Assembly (NCBI GenBank): GCA_038320345.1
Contig: JBBQED010000001.1
Span: forward strand, 248,001-312,000
From: JBBQED01 sp038320345
Lineage (GTDB): Bacteria; Bacteroidota; Bacteroidia; AKYH767-A; OLB10
Direction: 5' to 3'
Length of the DNA stretch: 64,000 nt
Shown: one piece after another, positions 36,401 through 44,273 of the stretch
Layout: each line of letters opens with the position of its first letter
Numbering within the stretch: the first letter of the stretch is position 1
Notes under the pieces: model-generated
What the model was told of the DNA's origin: nothing
Seen by the model: the letters and a program-made list of their open reading frames with translations, nothing else
Databases searched by the model: none
Program-made: the position numbers and the translations under genes

Positions 36401-37045
36401 GGAGCGATGTAAACTTCTTCCTTTGGTATCATCAGGAGTAGAAGGGGGAGAAAGCGTACTCACATAAAACACCCATGGCTTTGCAGCTAAAGTCAGTATC
36501 TCTTGATCAGATATACGCAAGTGAAATGTTCTGGTAGATGGATTATAGGAAATGACCTTGCCCGACTTCCTTGCAACAGCAAGAGCGAGTTCTTCAGAAA
36601 TATTTCCCTGATGCTGAACGGATAGATCAACAGTTCCCTTTTCAACAACAGCATATGGCGGTAATTCCCCAAGGAGATTCCGCCCCGTTTTCTGAACAGC
36701 ATCGGGTTGAATTACAGAACGGATCCCAAAAGCAGAAAGCTGCGCCAAGGTATAACGTTCGGGGATAGCCGCCATAAAAGTGTTGTGTGGAACATAGTCC
36801 ATCAAGATGATTCCGCTTTGCGAAATATTGTCTTTTTGGGCTTGTGTAGGGACAGCATAAAACTGCAGATACCGATAGTAATAACCATTAAACAGATCGG
36901 TAGAAGAACCCGAAAAGACAACAGCGCTTAAGTTAGGTTCCGGCTGCATTGTTCCGCTCAGCAGCATTAGTCGGTAATCTTCCTGTGCGCTTAAAGAAGA
37001 ACTAAGCAGGATCAGGCAAATCAGTTTGCATAAAATTTGTTTCAT
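33455..37045 (-). CDS. Secreted S8 (subtilisin-like) serine peptidase with T9SS sorting tail
   Basis: The 1196-residue protein has a signal peptide (LICLILLSSSLSAQ) and a propeptide-like region to about 205. The S8 catalytic domain has the triad Asp in GVVAGLADDGEVG (D239), His in GGSHGDMTSGILAG (H264) and Ser in GGTSAACPGTAGI. A P-domain-like beta segment (ITVPSGVNQVRAMVYWHD), a fibronectin-like region (ADEITVTYPQGGE-type repeats), a CARDB-like segment and a MAM-like lectin region follow. It ends in a T9SS type A sorting domain (IRIFPNPSSGLFTID ... SPKGVYLLQIRNGN). It probably degrades extracellular protein. Length and domain order are usual for Bacteroidota exoproteases. Confidence 0.92.
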   Translation of the reverse strand: MKQILCKLICLILLSSSLSAQEDYRLMLLSGTMQPEPNLSAVVFSGSSTDLFNGYYYRYLQFYAVPTQAQKDNISQSGIILMDYVPHNTFMAAIPERYTLAQLSAFGIRSVIQPDAVQKTGRNLLGELPPYAVVEKGTVDLSVQHQGNISEELALAVARKSGKVISYNPSTRTFHLRISDQEILTLAAKPWVFYVSTLSPPSTPDDTKGRSLHRSNAINGAYVSGLHYDGTGVVAGLADDGEVGPHIDFTGRMTNHVLGAGGSHGDMTSGILAGCGNLNPSIAGMGNGAYLHVYDINGPSSNGSDYPHIRDAVINYTSLGTVITSTSYSQGCNVYDNDTQLGDQLIHDNPQLEFVFSAGNNGSGDCGYGAGNGWGNITGGFKQGKNVIACGNLSPLEVLDPSSSRGPAADGRIKPDICANGLDQLSTDQNNTYQVGGGTSAACPGTAGILTQLFQAYKELNGGTTPPSALIKAAVLNTGEDIGNPGPDYTYGWGRINALRAFKTLQNNTYFNASLVQGASNTHIITVPSGVNQVRAMVYWHDVEGSTAASQALVNDLDMSVTDPSSTSFSPWVLNPAPVAATLSAPAVRGVDHLNNMEQVTLDNPTAGSYTVTVNGTTIPTGSQEYYLVYEFRTDEITVTYPQGGEGFVPGESEVIRWDAPKNANSFTLEYSTNAGSSWNTITTVAGTTLQYSWTIPSVISGEALVRVSRGAASDQSDTSFTIIGVPQNLVVDWACPDSVRLIWDSVAGASSYTVYMLGNKYMDVAATSNTTNAILSGINPNDEKWFSVSANTVSGSNGRRALAIKKDPGVFGCPLALDAQITTLLSPVSGTRQDCQDNSAVIVTVLVANRGLTPLTGIPIYYSLNNGPAISDIVSGTMAPLATQNFSFSVPINLSALGTYSLSVWIDYPGDLNLYNDSSSATISIIPGVQGLIPYAEDFQSGVFPPNGWYVVSAGGGYTWIPIQVTGSAGTITDASFIENFAYNNVAAEDAMTTVSFDLTNAISPLLTFDVAYARYSSAYSDALRIDISSDCGNSYTPSSYFKAGTDLATVPDQTGSWAPLAASDWRNDTLNLSPYTGSEIIVKFVNVNGYGNNLYIDNINVDAAVGLTSPTISSSIRIFPNPSSGLFTIDAGANGIKETSLTVTDIQGREVWSTPSGMEVQSPLFIDLRNSPKGVYLLQIRNGNGIQSIRLTVI

Positions 37046-37141
37046 GGGTTACACGGGTTGTTAAGTAGATGGATGAAATTAAACATAACTTTTATACAGA
37101 TCGTTAGGGTTCTTCACATTTAATTCAACAATTTTGCAAGT

Positions 37142-37813
37142 ATGTCAAAGCTATACTTGGTTCCCACCCCTGTTGGAAATCTTCAGGATATTACCCTGAG
37201 AGCTCTGGAGGTCTTGAAAGCAGTTGACCTGATCTTAGCGGAAGACACAAGAACCACCCGTTTTCTGCTGAACCATTTTGGGATTGAAAAGAGAGTGCTT
37301 TCTCATCATCAGCATAATGAACACGCCTCGGTAAAAGAAGTAATCCGCTTAATTCAAGAAGGGGCTAAAACGGCATTGGTAAGTGATGCCGGCACTCCTG
37401 GTATTAGCGATCCCGGATTTTTATTGGTGAGAGAATGTGTGCGGGAAGGAATTGAAGTGGATTGCTTGCCGGGTCCTACAGCCTTTGTTCCAGCACTGGT
37501 AAATAGCGGCTTGCCGTGCGACCGTTTTGTATTTGAAGGATTTCTTCCTCAGAAAAAAGGACGCCATACTCGGCTACAAGCACTTAGAGACGAAACACGA
37601 ACAATGGTGTTTTATGAGTCCCCATTCCGGCTTTTAAAATTACTGGAAGAATGTAAAGAACTTTTTGGCCCCGATCGCCAAGCTTCGGTCTCCAGAGAAA
37701 TTAGTAAACTCTACGAAGAAACAAAACGTGGAACCCTAGAAGAGATCATCGCCTATTACACATTAAAGGGTGTTAAAGGAGAGATTGTGGTGGTGGTTGC
37801 AGGAAAAGAATAG
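37142..37813 (+). CDS. rsmI: 16S rRNA (cytidine1402-2'-O)-methyltransferase
   Basis: The 223-residue protein has the RsmI signatures LYLVPTPVGNLQDITLRALE, AEDTRTTRFLLNHFGI, HHQHNEHASVKEVI, LVSDAGTPGISDPGFLLV and the later FVFEGFLPQKKGR and MVFYESPFRL. It adds the 2'-O-methyl group of m4Cm1402 in the ribosomal P site. The family often has a C-terminal extension; this copy ends at VVVVAGKE with the normal core length. It is divergent from the protease gene with 96 bp between the starts. Confidence 0.95.
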   Translation: MSKLYLVPTPVGNLQDITLRALEVLKAVDLILAEDTRTTRFLLNHFGIEKRVLSHHQHNEHASVKEVIRLIQEGAKTALVSDAGTPGISDPGFLLVRECVREGIEVDCLPGPTAFVPALVNSGLPCDRFVFEGFLPQKKGRHTRLQALRDETRTMVFYESPFRLLKLLEECKELFGPDRQASVSREISKLYEETKRGTLEEIIAYYTLKGVKGEIVVVVAGKE

Positions 37814-37897
37814 TTTTTTCTTTGGTGTCAACTGGTATATAGTTCCCCTCTTGAAAGATTTTCGGCTGATAATCAGTGATATAACATTGTTTTTGAT

Positions 37898-37937
37898 TAC
37901 AACTATTGTATATACAACTATTGTAGTGGTATCTTTG
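37898..37937 (+). promoter_or_regulatory. Promoter and operator of the yceI-nitroreductase operon
   Basis: TTG (37906-37908) and TATCTTTG (37930-37937) with a 21-bp gap fit the Bacteroidota promoter. Overlaid on it are a direct repeat of TACAACTATTGTA (37898 and 37913, 15-bp period) and a perfect 12-bp palindrome TTGTATATACAA (37906-37917). The palindrome covers the -33 element, as expected for a repressor site, for example of MarR type. No regulator gene is adjacent. Confidence 0.6.
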
Positions 37938-37997
37938 TAAACGAAATAATCATGGGATGATTTCTCATGTATAAAACACCACTAAAAATTAAAGAAA

Positions 37998-38531
37998 ATG
38001 TCAACTACAAAATGGACTTTAGACCCTATGCATTCTGAAATAGGATTTAAGATTAAACACTTGATGATTACGAATGTTTCAGGAAGCTTTGGAAAATTTG
38101 AGGTAACTGCAGAAACCAATGGAGATGATTTCAGTAGCGGGAAGATTTCTTTTTCTGCAGAAATCAGTTCTATAAATACTGGAAGTGACCAAAGAGACGG
38201 ACACTTGAAATCGGCAGATTTTTTCGATATGGAGAAATTTCCGGAGATTAAATTTATTGCTCAAGGAATGGAATCTATCGGAAGCGATGAGTATAAATTA
38301 AACGGAGATCTCACGATCCGTGACGTTACACGTCCAATTCAATTACAGGTTGAAATGGGAGGAATTGTAAAAGACCCTTATGGCAATACAAAAGCAGGCT
38401 TCACGCTTACCGGTAAAATTAATCGTAAAGAATTTGGCTTAACGTGGAATGCTGCTACTGAAACCGGTGGAGTATTGGTTAGCGAAGACGTAAAAATTCA
38501 GTCAGAAATACAATTAGTAAAACAAGCATGA
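37998..38531 (+). CDS. YceI-family lipid-binding-like protein
   Basis: The 177-residue protein is a single YceI domain: WTLDPMHSEIGFKIKHLMIT, VSGSFGKFEV, KISFSAEISSINTGSDQRDGHLKSADFFD, FPEIKFIAQG, and GFTLTGKINRKEFGLTWNA. It is a lipocalin-like barrel that binds polyisoprenoids in relatives. There is no signal peptide, so this copy is cytoplasmic, as is common for the Bacteroidota version. The downstream nitroreductase gene overlaps it by 4 bp (ATGA), so the two are translationally coupled. An operator-bearing promoter precedes it. Confidence 0.9.
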   Translation: MSTTKWTLDPMHSEIGFKIKHLMITNVSGSFGKFEVTAETNGDDFSSGKISFSAEISSINTGSDQRDGHLKSADFFDMEKFPEIKFIAQGMESIGSDEYKLNGDLTIRDVTRPIQLQVEMGGIVKDPYGNTKAGFTLTGKINRKEFGLTWNAATETGGVLVSEDVKIQSEIQLVKQA

Positions 38532-39103
38532 ACCTAAAAGTTGCAGAAACGCGTTATCCTATTCATGACTTAATCCGTAACCGTTGGAGCGCTCGTAGTT
38601 TTGCTCCGGATCCCATTACACCGGAGAAGATGAATCAGTTATTTGAAGCGGCATCATGGGCGTTTAGCAGTATGAATGATCAACCATGGCGTTATTATTA
38701 TGCTTTCAAAGGAGAAAAGGCATTTGATGATATGTTGGATTGTTTACTTCCCTCCAACGCCATTTGGGCACAACATGCTGCAGTGTTAATTTTATCGGGA
38801 GCCGTTACTCGTTTTGCCAATGGAAACGAGAATCGTTATGCTGCTCACGATGTTGGAGCAGCAAATACAAACTTGTTGTTGGAAGCAACGGCTGAAAATA
38901 TTTACGGTCATGTACTAGGTGGATATGATCCCGATAAAACAGCCGCTCTCTTTCCACTTCATGAAGGAGAAATACATTTAGCCTTTATTGCATTGGGGTA
39001 TCAAGGAAATCCAGAGGACCTTTCGGAACCTTTCAAAACTCGTGAAATTAGCAAACGTTCTCGTAAAGAGTTGAAAGACTTTGCGTTTCATTATAGTAAA
39101 TAG
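38528..39103 (+). CDS. Nitroreductase-family flavin oxidoreductase
   Basis: The 191-residue protein opens with IRNRWSARSFAPDPITPEKM, the FMN-binding Arg/Ser motif of the family, then FEAASWAFSSMNDQPWRYYY and the C-terminal HLAFIALGYQGNPEDL. Such proteins use FMN and NAD(P)H to reduce nitro compounds, quinones or other electrophiles. Its start overlaps the yceI stop. Pairing with YceI is frequent in Bacteroidota and, together with the operator upstream, suggests a stress- or electrophile-induced unit. The substrate is unknown. Confidence 0.9.
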   Translation: MNLKVAETRYPIHDLIRNRWSARSFAPDPITPEKMNQLFEAASWAFSSMNDQPWRYYYAFKGEKAFDDMLDCLLPSNAIWAQHAAVLILSGAVTRFANGNENRYAAHDVGAANTNLLLEATAENIYGHVLGGYDPDKTAALFPLHEGEIHLAFIALGYQGNPEDLSEPFKTREISKRSRKELKDFAFHYSK

Positions 39104-39124
39104 TAAAGCAAACCGTATTTGTTA

Positions 39125-39157
39125 GTCTGGAGTTCAATGGAATTCCAGACTTTTTTT
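39125..39157 (+). terminator. Rho-independent terminator after the nitroreductase gene
   Basis: GTCTGGA (39125-39131) and TCCAGAC (39144-39150) form a perfect stem with seven T directly after it (39151-39157). It lies 22 bp past the stop codon. Confidence 0.88.
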
Positions 39158-39260
39158 ATTAAGCGGAAATCCTGATTAAGGTGTTTTTAAAGGGGAATCG
39201 TACTTATAATGTATCCTCATGCCTCTGGTTCCGTATACACGGACGTAAAAGAAGGCGTTC

Positions 39261-41462
39261 ATGAAAACAAACAGGTTTAAATCGGGGTCATTAAAGCAAA
39301 AGCAAGCACCTAAGTTGCGCTTGAAATTAATTGCCGCATATTCTGTAGCAGTTGCTTTTTGTGTTGGGATAACTACTTTTCTGTATTTCAGTAATAGCAC
39401 CTCTTCACAAGCAGCACCAGGTCTGCATGGAAGCAAAACCGTTACTACAGCGAATGCAATCCTCAATGAGTACACGGCATTACTATCAGATGTGAATTCT
39501 GGAAGTACCACACTCAGTGTTTCTAACTCCAGAATGAATTCTAATAGTCGCTTTGTAGGAAACTTAGCTGCGGGAGAACTCATTATGATTATTCAGATGC
39601 AGGGGGCGGACATCACCACCAACAATAGTAATACCTATGGTAGTGTAAGTAATTACAACAACTGTGGTAAATATGAATTTGTTGAAGTCAGCTCAATCCC
39701 CAATAACAATACAATCACATTGTCAACACCATTATCAAAATCATATACGGCCAATGGGAATGTTCAAGTGATTCGTGTTCCACGGTACACCTCATTTACA
39801 GTGAATGCGGGAGCTTCTGTAACTAGCACTCCCTGGAATGGCACCATTGGCGGAATTGTAGCGATTGAATCCAACAATGCAATGGTGATCAATGGAACGA
39901 TAGATGTTTCAGGTGATGGGTTTAAAGGCGGTTCAAAAGATAATAACACGAATTATCCTGGAGACAGAACGGTTTATCGCACGGCAAATAATGCTGATGG
40001 AGCAGAAAAAGGAGAAAGTATTGCTGGCGGACCTTCGGCATTAAACAATGGTCGTTATGGAAGAGGTGCTCCCGCCAATGGTGGTGGTGGTGGAAACGCT
40101 GCATATGCGGGTGGTGGTGGTGGATCAAATACTGGTTCAGGTACCTGGTCGGGAATGGGCGACCCGGCAACCCCTAATACCAACTGGACGAACGCCTGGA
40201 ATTTGGAAGGTGCGAGCTTTGCTACTAGCGTTTCACCCGGTGGCGGACGAGGTGGTTATTCTTGGTCCATGGCAAATAAAAATCCAATCACCAATCCTCC
40301 AGGGTCTAATAACTGGAATGGAGATGTACGATATAATGTAGGTGGTTTCGGCGGACGCCCTTTAGATACTTCTACGGGCAGAATTTTCATGGGCGGCGGC
40401 GGAGGTGCCGGTGATGCCGACAATACTGCCGATAATAGTGCAAATGGCGGAGATGGTGGAGGAATAGTATTTCTGCTGAGTGGAGGAAATGTTTCTGGTA
40501 CTGGATCAATTACTGCAAACGGTGATCATATCACTACGGCTAATTCCGCTCAGGGGAATGGTGTTGGAGGTGCGGGCGGCGGTGGAACCATCATCATTTA
40601 CACCCCTTCTGGTACTGTTAGTAATCTTACCCTTTTTGCAAATGGTGGAAATGGGGGTTCACAAACGATCACTAATCCTCCTGAGGCAGAAGGTCCAGGT
40701 GGCGGTGGCGGTGGTGGATTCATTAACACTTCTAATGCAACAAATCTTACGCGCACCGTTAACGGTGGAAACGGGGGTACAACATCCTCCTCTCCTATGG
40801 CGAACTTCACCGCGAATGGAGCCACACAAGGAAGCGCGGGAACCATATCCACTAGCGTTAGTAATCCATATACTACCAACACGCCATTACCAGTGGCATT
40901 GGTTTCATTTACGGGAGAAGAAGACCCTAAAGGCGTTCGACTGAAATGGGCTACCGCTTCAGAAACCGACAATCGTTTTTTCACACTGGAAAGCGGTACA
41001 GATGGAAAAGTATTTCGCAAAATTGCAAAGATTAATGGGGCAGGAAATAGTAATCTACCACTCTCTTATGATTTTGTAGATGAACAGTCGGTGGGCGGAC
41101 TCAATTATTACCGGCTTTCTCAAACGGATTTCAACGGAAAAACGGAAATGCTGAAAACGATTACAATATCGAAAAAGAAACTGGTTTCTTCGTCGCAATC
41201 ATTTGACATCTCCATGGTGAACCCCACGGTGTTTACCTCGAGTGTGGAATTCACTCTTGACAGTAAAGTGGTGCAGGATGTACAGTTGATGTTATATAAT
41301 CAGGAGGGAAAACTTTTTAAAACGCAAAAGCAAACGCTTACTACCGGAATGCAGATGTGCAGTTTTACCGGACTAGAAAGCTTGGCCTCTGGAACCTATT
41401 TGATTGTAGCCACAGCGGCTAATGCTGAAAAAGTTACGGTAAGAATTCAGAAGGCCGGTTGA
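39261..41462 (+). CDS. Glycine-rich secreted protein with T9SS sorting tail
   Basis: The 733-residue protein has a long basic N-terminus before a hydrophobic export segment (LIAAYSVAVAFCVGITTFLYF). Then come about 130 residues of beta-type sequence (NEYTALLSDVNSGSTTLSVS) and a long region dense in Gly, Asn and Thr with repeated GGGGG clusters (for example NGGGGGNAAYAGGGGGSN and FMGGGGGAGDADN), of the kind seen in surface adhesins or structural proteins. The C-terminus (LPVALVSFTGEEDPKGVRLKW ... GTYLIVATAANAEKVTVRI) is the segment that precedes and forms a T9SS sorting domain. No enzyme motif is visible. The other reading frames across the GGC/GGT repeats give long spurious ORFs. Confidence 0.85.
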   Translation: MKTNRFKSGSLKQKQAPKLRLKLIAAYSVAVAFCVGITTFLYFSNSTSSQAAPGLHGSKTVTTANAILNEYTALLSDVNSGSTTLSVSNSRMNSNSRFVGNLAAGELIMIIQMQGADITTNNSNTYGSVSNYNNCGKYEFVEVSSIPNNNTITLSTPLSKSYTANGNVQVIRVPRYTSFTVNAGASVTSTPWNGTIGGIVAIESNNAMVINGTIDVSGDGFKGGSKDNNTNYPGDRTVYRTANNADGAEKGESIAGGPSALNNGRYGRGAPANGGGGGNAAYAGGGGGSNTGSGTWSGMGDPATPNTNWTNAWNLEGASFATSVSPGGGRGGYSWSMANKNPITNPPGSNNWNGDVRYNVGGFGGRPLDTSTGRIFMGGGGGAGDADNTADNSANGGDGGGIVFLLSGGNVSGTGSITANGDHITTANSAQGNGVGGAGGGGTIIIYTPSGTVSNLTLFANGGNGGSQTITNPPEAEGPGGGGGGGFINTSNATNLTRTVNGGNGGTTSSSPMANFTANGATQGSAGTISTSVSNPYTTNTPLPVALVSFTGEEDPKGVRLKWATASETDNRFFTLESGTDGKVFRKIAKINGAGNSNLPLSYDFVDEQSVGGLNYYRLSQTDFNGKTEMLKTITISKKKLVSSSQSFDISMVNPTVFTSSVEFTLDSKVVQDVQLMLYNQEGKLFKTQKQTLTTGMQMCSFTGLESLASGTYLIVATAANAEKVTVRIQKAG

Positions 41463-41500
41463 TCTTTTATCCCAGCTTATTTTTGAAAGCCTAAAAAAAG

Positions 41501-42298
41501 TTAAAAGGACCCACGGATATCTTTCATCTCGGTTTCCATACGCTGAATACGCTGTAGGATTTTATCTTTCTCCCAATATTTTTCCGGAATTTCACTGCTG
41601 ATATAGTTGCAGAATTTCCACACTTCGCGGATCTCATTTAGGGGTACTTCATACGGATCGTAAGCAGGATTTAGTGATTGTAAAAAAAGACTTTTCTTTT
41701 TCTTTACAGCACTCCCGGCAAGCTTAAAAACAACACCGTCATCTTCTGTCAGAAAAACATAGGCTTGTCCTTCTTTAACATCATAGAAGTTCTCTACATA
41801 TTCTCCAATGACCCAACTCTTATCTGGAATCGGTAACATGGAATCTCCAGTGATCTGAAACATTCTGTATTTACGATCCCCGAATAAAATGGGTAATTGA
41901 AAAGTCGGGAGTTTTTTGATGAACTCCGGATCCGCATATCCATTGCGGTAGCCAGCTTTTGCCTTTACCGGAACCACTTCGATATTCTCACGGTTATTAC
42001 AATCGACAGTTGTAGCCAGCACGCGCAATTTTGCTCCTGTTACAAACACATCGTGCCCGCGTTCTAGTTCTGAAAGTTGAAATTCGGAGAGCTTACCCAG
42101 ATCTACTTTAACTAGCGTGTCGATACTTACCCGGAAGTATTTCGAGAAGCCGAGCAGCGCTTCTAGAGTAGGGTTTTGTACGCTCCCGTTCTCGTAACTA
42201 TTTACTGTGGAACGGCTGATACCCAGTTCACCGGCTACATGGTCCTGGGTGAACTTCCGGCGCTGACGGAGTAGTTTAATGTTGCTGTTAAACGACAT
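41501..42298 (-). CDS. LexA-like repressor: XRE-type HTH plus S24 self-cleaving peptidase domain
   Basis: Residues 1-66 form a helix-turn-helix (LLRQRRKFTQDHVAGELGIS RSTVNSYENG). Residues ~105-230 form an S24 peptidase domain with the cleavage-type Ala-Gly at 115-116 (KAKAGY), nucleophile Ser in GDSM (S153), and general-base Lys in VFKLAG (K192). This arrangement is that of LexA and phage CI-type repressors, which cut themselves when RecA filaments form. It is divergent from dinB and lies beside a DinD-like gene, a DnaE2-type polymerase and an SRAP gene, so it is the best candidate for the SOS regulator of this island. It is not a true LexA by its HTH type. Confidence 0.88.
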   Translation of the reverse strand: MSFNSNIKLLRQRRKFTQDHVAGELGISRSTVNSYENGSVQNPTLEALLGFSKYFRVSIDTLVKVDLGKLSEFQLSELERGHDVFVTGAKLRVLATTVDCNNRENIEVVPVKAKAGYRNGYADPEFIKKLPTFQLPILFGDRKYRMFQITGDSMLPIPDKSWVIGEYVENFYDVKEGQAYVFLTEDDGVVFKLAGSAVKKKKSLFLQSLNPAYDPYEVPLNEIREVWKFCNYISSEIPEKYWEKDKILQRIQRMETEMKDIRGSF

Positions 42299-42379
42299 GC
42301 TGACAAGGGTTTAGTGGTAGAAATTAATTTTAATGGAAGAACAACGAAGGTGAATAACTTTTCTGAAGAGATCTGAGGC

Positions 42380-42409
42380 CTGGTAATTTTTTTTGAGGGT
42401 GATTACCAG
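42380..42409. promoter_or_regulatory. Inverted repeat in the repressor/dinB divergent promoter region
   Basis: CTGGTAAT (42380-42387) and ATTACCAG (42402-42409) are perfect 8-bp arms separated by 14 bp, in the 230-bp gap between the S24 repressor and dinB. The size and place suit an operator for the repressor. A second, imperfect dyad, TTGATTG...CAGTCAA, lies at 42482-42500. A terminator is unlikely because neither side has a T-run after the second arm. Confidence 0.5.
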
Positions 42410-42528
42410 CACATTTAGATTTTTTTACAGAAATTATTTGGAAGCGTACAGTCTTTCATGCTTATATTGCAACCATCGGATTTGATTGTAATGCAGTCAA
42501 AGATAAACATCCGAAATGAATTCTCCAA

Positions 42529-43725
42529 ATGATTCTCAATTCTGAACGTACAGTTGTTCACATGGATCTCGATAGCTTCTTTGTGTCGGTTTCCTGCCTC
42601 GAGCACCCTAAGCTAAAAGGCAAGCCCGTAATTGTGGGTGGCAGCAGCGATCGAGGTGTAGTGGCGGCATGTAGTTATGAGGCGAGAGCATTCGGTGTTC
42701 ACTCGGCCATGCCGATCAGAATGGCAAAGCGCTTGTGTCCGGACGCACTGATTATCCGTGGCGATCATGACCGTTATAGCCATTACTCGGGAGTGGTAAC
42801 GGATATTATCCGCGAAAAAGTTCCGCTCTATGAAAAGGCCTCTATCGACGAGTTTTATATCGATATGACCGGAATGGATCGTTTTTACGGCTGTTATCAG
42901 TATGCTACCGAGCTGAGAAAAACAATCACTAAAGAAACAGGATTGCCGATTTCATTCGGGTTGTCGAAAAACAAAACAGTTTCGAAAGTGGCAACCAATG
43001 AGTCGAAGCCTAACGGACAGCGACAGATAGATCCGGGTACAGAAAAACATTTTCTGGCACCACTTTCTATTCGTAAGATTCCGATGGTGGGCGATAAAAC
43101 CTACACACTCTTGAGGAGTATGGGAGTAGAGAAAGTAATGACGCTGCAGGCGATGCCCGTTACCATACTTGAACAAGTGTTGGGAGAAGCGGGGAATTCA
43201 CTCTGGAAAAAAGCCAATGGTATTGATAATACTCCCGTAGAACCTTACTCAGAACGGAAGTCGGTTTCTACGGAAGAAACCTTTGATCAGGATACGATTG
43301 ACGTGGTGTTTTTGAAGGCACTGCTGGTGAAGATGGCAGAACGGTTGGCATTTCAACTGCGGACAGAAAATAAACTAACGGCATGCGTTACCGTAAAGTT
43401 GAGGTATTCCAATTTCGATACCCATACTACTCAGCTTCGTATTCCGTATACCTCCAATGATCATACACTGATTTCTATAGCGAAGGAGTTGTTTGAGAAG
43501 TTGTACGAACGCCGCATGTTGGTGCGCCTGCTGGGAGTACGATTCAGTCATCTGGTAGGTGGAGGACATCAGATTAATCTTTTTGAAGATTCAGAAGAGA
43601 TGATCAGCCTGTATCAGGCGATGGATAAAATGCGGGTGCGCTACGGTGATGATGCCGTGCAACGTGCGGTAGGCACCGGACTGAATGTGAGGAGATTTAA
43701 TCCTTTTAATGGAATGAAAAACTAA
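42529..43725 (+). CDS. dinB: DNA polymerase IV (Y-family translesion polymerase)
   Basis: The 398-residue protein has catalytic motifs VVHMDLDSFFVSVSCLEHP (D13) and KASIDEFYIDMTG (D107, E108), ACSYEARAFGVHSAMP, and the helix-hairpin-helix region with ISFGLSKNKTVSKVATNESKPNGQ, followed by the little-finger domain. The C-terminus QINLFEDSEEMISLYQAMDK contains QINLF, which looks like a beta-clamp-binding peptide. It makes error-prone extension past damaged bases. It is divergent from the S24 repressor and ends at a strong terminator at 43757. Confidence 0.94.
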   Translation: MILNSERTVVHMDLDSFFVSVSCLEHPKLKGKPVIVGGSSDRGVVAACSYEARAFGVHSAMPIRMAKRLCPDALIIRGDHDRYSHYSGVVTDIIREKVPLYEKASIDEFYIDMTGMDRFYGCYQYATELRKTITKETGLPISFGLSKNKTVSKVATNESKPNGQRQIDPGTEKHFLAPLSIRKIPMVGDKTYTLLRSMGVEKVMTLQAMPVTILEQVLGEAGNSLWKKANGIDNTPVEPYSERKSVSTEETFDQDTIDVVFLKALLVKMAERLAFQLRTENKLTACVTVKLRYSNFDTHTTQLRIPYTSNDHTLISIAKELFEKLYERRMLVRLLGVRFSHLVGGGHQINLFEDSEEMISLYQAMDKMRVRYGDDAVQRAVGTGLNVRRFNPFNGMKN

Positions 43726-43756
43726 AAAATACTGTATTGTTTGTGTTTTGGGCATA

Positions 43757-43794
43757 TAAAGAGGCTGTCGCAGATGTGGTGATGACAGCCTCTT
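43757..43794 (+). terminator. Rho-independent terminator of dinB
   Basis: AAAGAGGCTGTC (43757-43768) and GACAGCCTCTTT (43783-43794) are perfect 12-bp arms with a 14-nt loop, starting 31 bp past the dinB stop. The arm ends in T residues. Confidence 0.85.
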
Positions 43795-43877
43795 TTATCC
43801 CTCCGACCAGAAAGGGTCGTCAAGAGCTTAAAAAAGATCAAATAATTGTAATAACTAAAAATTTAAAAAACTACACC

Positions 43878-44030
43878 ATGGACCTCATCGATCTCATTCT
43901 AAAAATGCTGAAGTACACTCCTTTGTTTTTACTGGTAGTTTCAGCCGCATGTTTGTTGTATTTACAAGTAAGGGAAGCTCGCGGACACGGATCCAGATTT
44001 AAAGTACAGGGCTCCCGATTAAGGAAATAA
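43878..44030 (+). CDS. Candidate 50-residue single-helix membrane protein
   Basis: The start taken is ATG 43878 (MDLIDLILKMLKYTPLFLLVV); the frame is open further upstream but that part overlaps the dinB terminator. A single hydrophobic helix spans about residues 12-32 and is followed by a basic tail (LQVREARGHGSRFKVQGS). The tail sequence GSRFKVQGS resembles translated intergenic repeat DNA (GGTTCAAAGTTCA-like) common in Bacteroidota, so the end may not be a conserved protein part. No family recognised. It lies between dinB and the DinD-like gene. Confidence 0.4.
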   Translation: MDLIDLILKMLKYTPLFLLVVSAACLLYLQVREARGHGSRFKVQGSRLRK

Positions 44031-44143
44031 GAAGTCCGGAATGCAGTAACTTTTATGACTCAAACAGTCGACAGCCTTATTTGCGATTTTTCACGTTGAC
44101 GGGTCAAAGAAAAATTGCAGTATAAAACGTACATTAGCAATAT

Positions 44144-44166
44144 TATAGTTTGTCGTGCTAACTATA
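44144..44166. promoter_or_regulatory. Inverted repeat upstream of the DinD-like gene
   Basis: TATAGTT (44144-44150) and AACTATA (44160-44166) are perfect 7-bp arms separated by 9 bp, about 108 bp before the DinD-like ATG. It is a possible operator. The arms differ from the repeat next to dinB, so if both are regulatory they need not bind the same protein. Confidence 0.4.
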
Positions 44167-44273
44167 CGTTTACAATTAATCATGTTCCAGGTTCATTTTC
44201 AAAGACGATAAAGTAAAAGTAGTTGACGTTTCGAATTTCATGGAACCGTCAAAGTGAGATAAATCGAATTATT

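Noticed and set aside
40048..40944. Long overlapping frames across the glycine-rich secreted protein on both strands
   Set aside because: They arise from GGT/GGC repeats of the real frame and encode monotonous Val/Arg or His/Pro runs with no signal or family.
43737..43877. Upstream extension of the small membrane ORF after dinB
   Set aside because: It would be translated through the dinB terminator hairpin, and the sequence before the Met at 43878 is not conserved-looking.
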